From Symbiodinium natans (lineage: Eukaryota; Sar; Dinophyceae; Suessiales; Symbiodiniaceae), in NCBI GenBank assembly GCA_905221605.1, contig CAJNDS010002431.1:30001-94000 (forward strand): 64,000 bases of DNA. The letters run 5' to 3'. The first letter of the stretch is position 1. Each line of letters begins with the position of its first letter. The position numbers were made by a program, and so were the translations under genes. Below the pieces are notes generated by a model. The model made no database searches. It had not been told where the DNA came from and worked only from the letters and a program-made list of their open reading frames with translations. Below are positions 20,201 through 28,200 of this stretch, piece after piece.

Positions 20201-22469
20201 AGAAACACCCTGCAGAAACACCCACACAAAACTCGCAAAAGTCCCTCTAAGCTCCAATCAAGCCCTCCGCCCCCTAGACAATATGACGCTCATCAAACAA
20301 CAGGCTTAAACCCTAAACTCCAAGCCCCAAACCCTCAGCCCCAAATCCCAAGCCCGAAACCCTAAACCCCAAACCCTAAACCTTGAACCTAAACCCTAAA
20401 CCCTAAACCCTAAACCCTACAAACCCCAACCCCCTAAAACTGCCAAGCAGGCCCCGAGCCACCGGGTCCGAGGCGCTGAGCCGCTTGGAGAGCGCCGAGG
20501 CGCGGACGACTTTGGAGAATCTGGGCTTCCGGAGAGTTTAGGGTTTGGGGGGGTTTAGGGGTTTAGGGAATTTTGGGAATTTAGGGGTTTTTTAGGGTTT
20601 AGGGTTTAGGGTTTAGGGTTTGGGGTTTAGGGGTTTAGGGAATTCGGGAATTTAGGGAATTTTTAGGGTTTAGGGTTTAGGGTTTAGGGTTAAGGTTTTA
20701 GGGTTTAGGGTTTAGGGTTTAGGGTCAAGTTGTGCGGCCTTCAGGGCTTGAAGGCCGCAGGGCTGGTCGTTTTTTTTGTTTTTTGGAGGGGGGGGGGGGG
20801 TTGAAGTTTTGGGGCTTTAGGCTTTAGGCTTTAGGGTTTAGGGTTTAGGGCTTGTTGTTTTTAGCCTTTGCTTACCTTAGTTTGCTCGGTTGGTTGTGTG
20901 GCCGCGAAGATTTTTCAGGAACCAGAGTCGGCTCTTCTTCCTTGTTTTTGCGAGGAGGGGGGGTGGTAAGTTCCATAATAATCGCCTTAAACCAAAAAGT
21001 GCATTCTTCTTATTTCGAGGTTCCTCTTGGGTCACCCTAAACCCAAAAAGCCTTTGTTGTTCCTGGGTTACTCTTGAGTCTAGTTTTCTAGCATGAGCTC
21101 ACTCCGCAGGCGCCAACGGAACGGCTGAGTTGCGGGTTTTTGGGTTTAGGGTTTCGGGTTTAGGGTTTAGGGTTTAGGGTTTAGGGTTTAGGGTTTAGGG
21201 TTTAGGGTTCAGGGTTCAGGGTTTAGGGTTTAGGGTTTTTGGGATTTTGGGGCAGTTTCGGATCTGCTCTTCGAGGTCACGGTGCCCGAAACCCTGTGAG
21301 CCTAAGCCCTGAACAAGGAGCCCACACTTCCCCGTAGCCCTAAACCCTAAACCCTAAACCCTAAACCCTAAACCCTAAACCCTAAACCCTAAACCCTAAA
21401 CCCTAAACCCTAAACCCTAAACCCTAAACCCTAAACCCTAAACCCTAAACCTAAACCCGAAACCCTTCTGGGTTCCTGCTGTCTGCAAGGCATCCCAAGC
21501 CCTGGCTTGCAAAAGCCCGCCCTGAACCATTCGAGTTCCCTAAGCAGCTAAACAGGAGTTTCGGGTTTAGGGTTTAGGGTTTAGGGCTACACTCTGAAGC
21601 TTCTTAAACCCTCAATTTTAGACCCTAAACCTGAAACCCTAAACTTAGCCCCGAAAAAGCCTCTTTGCATCTCAGGAATTTGGGGGCAGAGATGGCGTTG
21701 GGCTCGCGACGCCTCTCCTGCGAAGAGCTCCACGCTGCCATCCTGCCGCCTTTCTTCGAAGGTTCGGGGGTTGATTCGGAACCCCAGGGTTTAGGGTTTA
21801 GGGTTTAGGGTTTAGGGTTTAGGGTTTAGGGTTGATTTAGGCTTAGCCCCTGACTAATTCAGTTAACTTTGTTTATTCTGGAAAAGGTAGGGACACGGTA
21901 TTCCCTGTCGCAATCATATTGGTACTCCCCGATTGAAACCTACTCTTCAAACTGGGCAGGTGAGAATATTTGCGTTTAGGGCTTCCAAAGCTACTATTCG
22001 CTCAAGCACCACCCAAAGAAGAGATGAGACTCTCTATGTTGCTCTTACAAAAGCGAATGTGCCTCAATAAACAAGTTTTTTTTTTTTGGGGGGGGGGGAG
22101 GTTCTTATGCAAATAGTAGAGAGTGAAGGGTTTCGGTTGCACAGGCATCCTTAAATCAACCTTAAACGCTGAAGCCCTCTGGAAGGCCGCATATGTAGGG
22201 CCGTAGGGCCGTAGAGTTTTCGGGATAGCCTGCCTAAACCCTAAACCCTAAACCCTAAACCCTAAACCTAAGCCCTAAACCCTAAACCCTAAACCCTAAA
22301 CCCTAAACCCTAGACCCTAAACCCTAAACCCTACAAAAACCCTCCACCTGCAGGACGCGAGCTCCCTTGCAGCCTCCTGCCGGCGGAGCCGCATCGCCCG
22401 GTCTTGTTCGCGCATCTGCGGGCCACGCTTTCGGGGGATCTCGGGGAGGTGCAGCTGGATGCATCTTGA
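11214..22469 (+). CDS. Pentatricopeptide-repeat (PPR) protein, at least 14 exons
   Basis: Exons linked by phase: 11214-11348, 11442-11817, 12239-12336, 13211-13298, 14436-14526 and about 15082-15178. A second linked pair is 15699-15732 plus 16246 to about 16297. Further exons lie at about 18640, 19484, 19931 and 20451. The last two (about 21690-21761 and 22354-22469, TGA at 22467) are linked in phase. Repeats show the N-[AS]-[AV]-[VI]-[ASG]-AC-[EGQ]-[KR]-x-x-x-W-x-x-AL pattern: ALSACGRARHWRRSLAIYQR, VVAACGKASQWRLALDLFAD, AVSACQKATQWQ|GALALC, AALAALGRSTRWAR|ALETV, ILGAC|GKGNQWPLCLRLLQ. PPR proteins bind organelle RNA. The start and organelle signal were not found. Introns begin GT, GC or GA and carry telomere arrays, except the first. 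Confidence 0.85.
11349..11441 (+). mobile_element. 93-bp GT-AG intron made of a family D inverted-repeat element (introner candidate)
   Basis: Removing 11349-11441 joins two parts of one PPR reading frame exactly (..APTATG|VYSKAKVKAATTALSA..). The element ends are inverted: CTTGGAGTAC near 11351 and GTCTACTCCAAAG at 11443-11455. The interior holds a T-run, GGTTCTGGGTTTCTATTATAG, CTAAAAAGTATATGCC and a T-rich stretch ending CCAG. GGGTCT occurs at both boundaries. A near-identical copy is at 53148-53252. It contains no telomere repeat. Confidence 0.85.
11442..11817 (+). CDS. Largest PPR exon
   Basis: At 376 bp this is the longest exon recognised in the window. Three successive PPR motifs are visible, with the W..A/SL core at RHWRRSLA, QWARALDA and QWRLALDL and a fourth begun at QWQ. 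The 5' splice site is CAG|GCGGGG; the frame resumes at 12239 with GALALC, completing the QW..AL motif in phase 0. Open frames on the opposite strand here are shadows. Confidence 0.9.
11818..12238 (+). other. PPR intron, GC-AG, with a (CCCTAAA)n array
   Basis: The 421-bp intron starts GCGGGG and ends CCACCAG. The middle is a CCCTAAA array of about 21 units (12081-12228), preceded by degenerate units. It is defined by the protein frame on both sides. Confidence 0.8.
12419..12530. mobile_element. MITE-like element, family C
   Basis: It starts CTAGGACCCGGAGTAGGCCC and ends GTTACTCCTGGGTCTAG, an imperfect inverted repeat. The interior has TTCCCTTATAATCCCCTTAA and CCAAAAAGGGTGCCC. It lies directly downstream of a TTTAGGG array, inside the PPR intron 12337-13210. 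Confidence 0.75.
13305..13529. repeat. Telomere-variant array between two copies of a 26-bp segment
   Basis: The 26 bp at 13305-13330 (CAGCTCATGTGTGTCC then CTCCGATGCG) recur at 13504-13529 with three changes. The DNA between them is mostly an array of GGGTTTAA octamers (about 13337-13443) followed by TTTAGGG-like units. The left copy begins six bases inside the PPR intron that starts at 13299. A telomere-like array flanked by a short direct duplication suggests insertion with target duplication. Confidence 0.8.
13840..14170 (-). repeat. Uniform octamer array (CCCCTAAA)n
   Basis: Octamers CCCCTAAA, with a few CCCTGAA and seven-base units, run for about 320 bp, densest at 13985-14168. This is the same variant as the TTTAGGGG array at 8491-8649 in the other orientation, within a PPR intron. 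Confidence 0.9.
14780..14975. repeat. (CATA)n / (CATG)n microsatellite
   Basis: CATA tetranucleotides with interspersed CATG run for about 190 bp in a PPR intron. Open frames in several phases on both strands here (Met/Tyr/Cys/Val-rich) are products of the microsatellite and are not coding. Confidence 0.95.
15176..15581. repeat. Direct duplication differing in telomere-array length
   Basis: The block 15176-15331 (GCAGGTTGAGGGCTTACAGC, GGCTTACACC, CCTAGCCC, an array, AATACCCTAATACCCTA, ACTACATGGAGCCC) recurs at 15492-15581 with the same landmarks in order, but with the CCCTAAA array reduced to almost nothing. Array length therefore changed after the duplication, or one copy arose without it. 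Confidence 0.75.
16371..16494. mobile_element. MITE-like element, family C (degenerate left end)
   Basis: It has the family interior: AAGTAGGCCCTTGTTCCC, a T-run/G-run block, GGTTCCCATATCTGCCCC, CCAAAAGGGGCACCC and the right end GTGACTCTCGGGCCTAG. The left end merges with a TTTAGGG array ending at 16370. Confidence 0.6.
17240..17351. mobile_element. Family C remnant with an internal CCCTAAA stretch
   Basis: The left part is diverged. Recognisable parts are GGGTTCCCTTATAAGCCCC, then CCCTAAA units, then GTTATGCCTAGGCC and ACTCTTGGGTCTAG. The telomere units sit at the place where intact copies have CCTTAAAACC, as in the copy at 683-827. Confidence 0.5.
17644..17771. repeat. Tandem duplication, unit about 64 bp
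   Basis: CCCTGACCAAGACC ... TTTCGAGAGA (17644-17707) is repeated with substitutions at 17708-17771 (CCCTGACCAAGACC ... CTTCGAGAGC). No coding meaning was found. Confidence 0.8.
18480..19380 (+). other. Non-repetitive stretch with PPR exon candidates
   Basis: About 900 bp almost free of telomere repeats. After ATGGAG the frame at 18640-18700 reads AAAATKWVAALALPLDPLG, whose KW..AL core fits a PPR motif. A second open stretch at about 18985-19090 reads RLDQGPVDLVGALAVVSRLQ. The continuous open frame 18832-19209 also covers this, but its first half has no recognisable features, so I do not call it a separate gene. Confidence 0.45.
19484..20535 (+). CDS. Candidate exons of the PPR gene C-terminal part
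   Basis: Three GC-rich open stretches follow AG acceptors. 19484-19555 reads VRASEVAQEAAPAAAVALCR. 19931-20045 reads LSIPSRAVLKLLRELETFEA onwards to KMDT. 20451-20535 reads EALSRLESAEARTTLENLGF. They have the same composition as the confident PPR exons and the same strand, but the joins were not resolved. TTTAGGG arrays, a G-run and a family C end (CTCTTGGGTCTAG, ending 20202) lie between them. Confidence 0.5.
20536..21689. other. PPR intronic stretch: arrays, T/G block, family C end
   Basis: It contains TTTAGGG arrays (20600-20725, 21130-21230), a CCCTAAA array of about 15 units (21341-21448), a T-run/G-run block at 20770-20800 and two copies of the family C right-end motif near 21020 and 21083. 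A short open piece at 21255-21290 (DLLFEVTVPETL) may be an exon. Confidence 0.5.
21690..22469 (+). CDS. Last two linked exons of the PPR gene
   Basis: The exon ending at 21761 reads MALGSRRLSCEELHAAILPP then FFE and stops at GAAG|GTTCGG. The next exon starts at 22354 after CAG; the split codon gives Gly and the frame continues RELPCSLLPAEPHRPVLFAH then LRATLSGDLGEVQLDAS with TGA at 22467-22469. The sequence after QLD (GAT|GCATCTTGA) could instead be a GC-type 5' splice site, in which case the gene runs on. The intron holds a TTTAGGG array, a T-run/G-run block and CCCTAAA arrays. Confidence 0.65.
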
Positions 22470-22704
22470 AGCCCCCTCTGCAGGCTAGCCCTGGGACCTG
22501 CAGTCGATGAAGCGTCTTTTCCCTCCAACAGACCGGAAGCAGCTGACCAAAAGGTGGGGTGCCGCGGTTTAGGGTTTAGGGTTTAGGGTTTTTCTTCAGT
22601 TGCCCTTGGCCACTTTCGGGCTAAGCAAAGCAGCCCTTACCTAAAGCCAAACCTGAACCCTAGAAGCTGTGCATTTAGGTTTTGTAGCGTTCAGGTAGAG
22701 CATG

Positions 22705-22877
22705 GTGGCGAGGGCTGGCAACGGACGCAGAGCTGGAGCGGTACATCCAGAAGGCGCAGCGAATGGAACTTGTAGCCTTCATTCGCGTCTTCGAACGTTG
22801 TCATGGTGGATGATGCTGAAATGGTTGAGAAGATCCTGCAAGTGTCGGACGAGCTACTGAGGCTTGCGGACAGATGA
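22705..22877 (+). CDS. Exon candidates with conflicting frames, ending in TGA
   Basis: From about 22716 one frame reads ATDAELERYIQKAQRMELVA then FIRVFERCHGG to a stop near 22814. From 22768, after TTGTAG, another frame reads PSFASSNVVMVDDAEMVEKI then LQVSDELLRLADR with TGA at 22875-22877. Both look like helical protein and overlap by about 45 bases. A frameshift, an assembly error or alternative acceptors could explain this. It could be the true 3' end of the PPR gene or another gene; the family is not recognised. Confidence 0.4.
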
Positions 22878-25148
22878 TGTTACACATCTGGGGGTAGGGT
22901 TTAGGGTGTTCAGGGTTTAAGGTCTCTAAAGGCCCTCAAATCCCTGCAGCCCTCGAATTGAGGTTGCTCGGTGCGGAGACAGAAATGCAGGGCGCGCAAT
23001 TGCAAGCCTAAACCGGGTTTTAGGGTCTCGGTATCTGGCTCAGGGTTCAGGGTTTAGGGTTTATGGTTATAGGGGTCGGAATCTATTTCTAAGTCTTCAG
23101 ACCCCTATATTCAACGGTTTAGGGCTTAGGTAACTTGTATTTTTTTTTGTCGGTGGGGGGTCTGTAGGCTTTTTGGGAACACATATTACTCCTCGGTTAC
23201 GGATACTGGGGGACCGAGCGAACCCACAGATGAGCCTGAAGACATTTGTATTCATCACTCCTTGATAGGGCTGATAGGGTTGATGGTTTGAGGCCGTGGG
23301 GTTTACAGGGAGCAAAGTTTTGAGTGTTCTTAGCAGAAGTCTACCTGGTGTGAGATTTAAGCTAGCTCGATACCCAAGCGCCTCAAGCGTTGGGGCACTT
23401 CAAGCCCACAAATCCCCAAACACCCGTAGTCCAAAAGCCCCGAACCCGCCAGCTCAAGCACCTTGCGGAGTAGCAAGATAGAAGGGTCAGGGTTTAGGGT
23501 TTCGGGTCTAGGGTCCAGGGTCTAGGGTTTAGGGTTTAGGGCTAGGGTTTAGGGTTTAGGGTTTAGGGTTTAGGGTTTAGGGTTTAGGGTTTAGGGTTTA
23601 GGGTCTAGGGCGCCGGTCTGTGCACCCTAACACTTCGACCACAGCAACTCACCGTGGACCGACATCGGCAGGTCGAAGTGACTTGCAGGATTGGCAGTCC
23701 AAAGACATCGAGGACCTACCCAGCCAGATTTGGGTTTCGGGTTTAGGTTGGTTTAGGGTTTAGGGTTTAGGGTTTAGGGTTTAGGGTTTAGGGTTTAGGG
23801 TTTCGGGTTTAGGGTTTAGGGTTTTGTGTTTGGGGTTCAAGGTTTACAAGTCACAGGGTCACCCAAAGGGGATGTACTGCAGTGTACACCCTACGAGCCC
23901 GAAGCCTCTAAACCCTAAATTACCCGGGTTTTGTTGGGGGGGCCCTAAACCCTACACCCCAAGCCCTAGACCCTACAATCATTTGTCTTGGAAGTGTTTG
24001 GCCAGAAGGGCTTGGTGTGTGATACTTCCGGGCTACTTAGTATGTTGCTTGGGATGTTCCCCCTTGCACTAACAGTCCGTATTGGGGATTATAGTACCCC
24101 CAAATAGATATGATCCCTATTAAGGACTGTTGGTATAAGGGGGAACATCCCAATATGTTGAGCTGTCTTGTCCGGTTCTTCGTTCGCAGCCCTTCGGAGC
24201 CAACGCAGCCAAGAATGTAGAATCTTCCACCCGCTGCAGACTTCATTCCTCCCTGCAGCAACTATCCACCAACCTCTGTCCTCTCCGTCTCCTGTTACCA
24301 AACGAGATGCGGCGAAATCAAACCCCTCCGGCGACAGAGAAGGACTAAGGAGAGAGAGAGAGAGAGACGCAACCCCTGAAACGTCAAAGCAGGCACGAAC
24401 TTCTCAACCCCTAACACCACACCCTAAAGCCTCCCTAAGCCCAAAGCCCCACACCTGCATAGACCCTAGCCGGTAACCCTGAAGTTTAGGCGTTAGGGTT
24501 TATAGGGTTTAGGGGGCTGTATGAGTGGTCTGGGTTTGGGCTTCGGGTTTGAGATTGTTGAGAGCAATGAACCCGAATAGAAACATTGTCGGGTTTAGGG
24601 TTTGCAATCTGATCCTCGGTTACGCGGCAGCTGGCTTATAGTGTAGCGACCGAAGCTCTGAGTCCCAGCCAGAGCCACGTACCGAATAACCCGCAAGCCT
24701 AAGCCCTCAGCCCTAAACTCTAAGCCCTGGGCCCTAATCCCAACCCTAAACCAACGACGCCCCCCAGCCAAATCCCAAGCAAGTCTTTACAAGGCCTGCG
24801 CCTGAACACATACAGTTTGCCCTATAAACCCCACAGCCTATCATCCAAAGCCCTTCCCTAAACCCTCAAAGCCATCTCCCTAACACCTCCCCGAATGACA
24901 ACCTCAGCCTGATTTAAGCCCTTGGACTTAGACGTTGATCAAACTATACAACTACCAAGACCTTATACGCGACGATACTATACAAAGCCCTGGACCGCAT
25001 AAAGCCATTGTAAGCCATGTTAAGCCATATAATAAAGCCCAAGCAGACCTTCACTAGCAATGCTCAACTATATTTCAACCCCAGTTTGACAGTACCGCTG
25101 AATTACTTGCAACCCCCCCCCCGAACCCGAGCTTGAAGCTCTGTCGCG
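22878..25148. other. Intergenic stretch: arrays, a family A element, short inverted repeats
   Basis: TTTAGGG arrays lie at 23535-23605 and 23750-23825. There is a short palindromic element at 23067-23106 (ATAGGGGTC ... GACCCCTAT), the family A element 24049-24153 and (AG)n at 24350-24366. 24500-25130 is mostly AT-richer DNA with few arrays. Open frames at 23.3 kb and 24.2 kb were judged unsupported. Confidence 0.5.
24049..24153. mobile_element. MITE-like element, family A, with possible 7-bp target duplication
   Basis: The ends are inverted repeats: TTGGGATGTTCCCCCTT at the left, AAGGGGGAACATCCCAA at the right. Inner arms (AACAGTCC / GGACTGTT) also pair, so it can fold into one long hairpin. 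TATGTTG stands just before (24041-24047, then one extra C) and just after (24154-24160). Other copies are at 47879-47979 and 61195-61297. Confidence 0.85.
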
Positions 25149-25202
25149 ATGCGCGCTGCTCTGCTGCTTCTGACGCTAGCGTCTGCGACGCGATGGCCAT
25201 CG
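25149..25202 (+). CDS. First exon of the glycosyltransferase: signal peptide
   Basis: ATG at 25149 opens an 18-codon hydrophobic segment ending at TCG|GTGAGC, a textbook GT 5' splice site. An AG (GCTTGAAG, ending 25136) lies just upstream and could accept the dinoflagellate spliced leader. A Leu-rich core after a basic second residue fits a signal peptide or type II anchor. Confidence 0.7.
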
Positions 25203-28200
25203 GTGAGCGCCCCCTGCCTCGAGAGAAGGGGGCTGTTGCGCCCTAAGCCCTAAACCCTAAACCCTAAACCCTAAACCCTAAACCCTAAACCCTAATCTTA
25301 ATTCCTACTTCCTTAGGGGCCCGGATGCTCGTGTGTTGAGATGTGCACTTGCAAGCATGGGCGGCCGAGGTTCAGATGGTGACCTACAAACGACCAAAGC
25401 TCCTACTGGAGGCAGCGGGCCAAAGCCCTCGGCCCTAAGCCCCCCCTAAACCCTAAACCCTAAACCCTATAACCCTAGAACCCTATAACCCTAAACCCTA
25501 AACCCTAAACCCTTAACCCTAAACCCCAACCGTCCATGACTGATTCTTACCGCCTTAGGGGTCCAAGCGGGCCAGCAAATGGGTAATGCACAGGTTCGGA
25601 ACTCGGTAGGCTACGAAAGGGTTTTGGTCTTTAGGTCTCAAGGGTTTAGGGTTTAGGGTTCAGGGTTCAGGGTTTAGGCCTTTTCTAAGGCGTATCGAGG
25701 TTGTGGGGTTGATAAGGTTTCTGGGGCTTGTGGTGTTTACAGGGCTGATAATGGCTTCTAACAGCTCATTGCCATCTTCTGATCCATGCTGAGAGGGGTC
25801 TCTGTCGTATCTGGTTAACCCTAAACCCTAAGCCCTGAACATGACACACACACACACACACATGCGCGTGTTTTAAGAATTGGGTGGCAGGGAGTGAGGT
25901 CTGCGGGTTGAAGGCCATGTACCGGACCTTGGTGTGTCGAGCCTAGGGGTTATTTGTGCTGCATCCATAAGAAGACCGTTTAGGGGTTAGGGTTGCGGGT
26001 TGAGGGTTTATGGGTTGAGAGCCCCGCACCCTGCGCGATGGCATGTGTTCAGCAAAGCGACCTGTTGCATATCGGAGCACCTCAACCCGCTCCAAACCCT
26101 GGAATCCCCAGTCCCTAACACCCTAAACACGCTGCAGTCCTAAACCCTTAAACCCTACAAAGCCCCCCCCCCCCCCAAAAAAAAAAAAAAAAAAAAAAAA
26201 ACCAAAAGGCCTAAAGCTCCAAGCCCTAAGGCCCTCTAAGGTTCAAGGTCTTTAGAGCCCACCCAACACCACTGAGCTCGGTAGGCCCTTGTGACAAATT
26301 ATTAGACTTAAGATGATCATCTCATGTTCAACAGGGTGTTAGGGGGCCATCCTAGTAAACCCTAAACACTCTAAACCCTGCACCTTACACCCGAAAGGCC
26401 CTGTGCCAAATCGCCCTCAACCATGGACCCTGAACCCTGAACCCTAAACCCTAAACCCTCAACCCAAGAGAGGCCTTGGGCCAAGTCGCCCTCCAGAGCT
26501 ACGAGGGAGACATCGAGGTGGTGGTCGTCGACTCCCTGCCGGCAGCGGTTTTGGGGTTTCGGGTTCAGGGTTCAGGGTTCAGGGTTTAGGGTTCAGGGTT
26601 TAGGGTTTAGGTTTAGGGTTTGGGGGGCTTTAGGGCTTCGGGGGGGGGGGGGGGGGGGGGAGGGTTTAGGGTTTTAGGGTTTTGGGGTTTTAGGGCTTCA
26701 GTTTTTCTTTTAGCTTTAGGGCTCGTATGGTTCTTGAGGTGTTGAGAGTGGCCGGTGCCGAAAGTCCAAGGTCTCGGTGGAGAAGTCAGGGGTTCAGGGG
26801 TTCAGGGGTTTAGGGGTTTTGGGGTTTTGGGGTTTTGGGGTTTTGGGGTTTTGGGGTTTTGGGGTTTTGGGGTTTTGGGGTTTTGGGGTTTCGGGGTTTC
26901 GGGGTTTCGGGGTTTCGGGGTTTTCGATTCAGGGTTTACAGCTCTTCACACCGACCTCCTCCACCTTCGCCTTCTGCTGGGCCGCCTAAGACCCAAAGCC
27001 CAAGTCCCAAGCCCAAAGCCTGTACTCCGAAGCCCTCAGCCCAAACTCTTAAAGCCGGCTAAGGGTTTAGGGTTTAGGGTTTAGAGTTTAGGGTTTAGGG
27101 TTTCGCCAAAGCCCGCAACCCAACTCGTCTTCCTAAACTCCTAAGTTTGGGGTTTTGGGGTTGAAGTAGTCCCTAAACGACTCTGCCACGTACTCTTATG
27201 GTGATGGACTGGCCAACCCTGGCTAACTAAGCCCTAAACCCATTTGGGGCTTAGGGATTTTGGGGTTTCGTTTGGGTTTTGGGTTTAGGGTAAACCAGTG
27301 TTTAGGGCAAACCCTGAACCCTGAACCTCTTTGAGGTTTGGGGCTTAGCGTTTTAGGGTTCAGAGGGGGTCGGGATTTCCTCAAACCCAAACTCCGCCAA
27401 GCCCCCCATTCCCCGCATGGACCCAACCCCGAACTCCAAACCTGTTTACCTTGAAACCCTAAACCCTGAACCCTAACCCCTAAACCCTAAACCCCAAACC
27501 CTAAACCCTAAACCCTAAACCCTAAACCCTAAACCTTAAACCCTAAACCCTAAACCCTAAACCCTAAACCCCAAACTTAACAACCTTTCGCCCTCAATTC
27601 CACACCCATGTAGCCACGGAGAAACCCTAAACCCTAAAGCCCTAAACCCTATGCAAGGACGACAGTCCGGAGAGTATGGAGGCGGAGATAGTGTCTCTGT
27701 GCCTTGGCATCAACCTTGTCCATCCAGATGTTGTGGAGGTCGGGGTTTGCTTACAACGCCCCCCCCCCCCCCCCAAACCCTACACCCTAAACCCCAAACC
27801 CTAACCCCTAAACCCCAAACCCTACACCCTAAACCCTAAACACCCTAAGCCCTAACCTAAGCCCCACCTACCCTAGATTCTAGCTTGTTCCCAGCCAGAG
27901 GTGCACACCTCTTCTGTGTGCGGGGGCGGAGGGAGTGCAGTAGGGGCAGACATGCGCCCCCAACCCTTCAAAACCGCTGGACCTTCGACTACCTATGAAA
28001 CAAAACCCTAAACCCTAAACCCTAAACCCTTGAAATTTCTGACAAAGCCTAAACCCGAAACTCGAAACCCTAAACCGCCTAAACCCTAAACCCTAAATCC
28101 TAAATCCTAAACCCTGGATGAGGCAAGGGCAGGGCTCCATCAAGGATGTGCGCTACATCTACCTCCCGGACAGGATGAGCTGCCTGGCTGTGATGCATAC

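Noticed and set aside
26755-27084. Gly/Phe/Trp-rich 109-codon open frame.
   Set aside because: It comes from the TTTTGGGG array; its three neighbouring frames are equally open.
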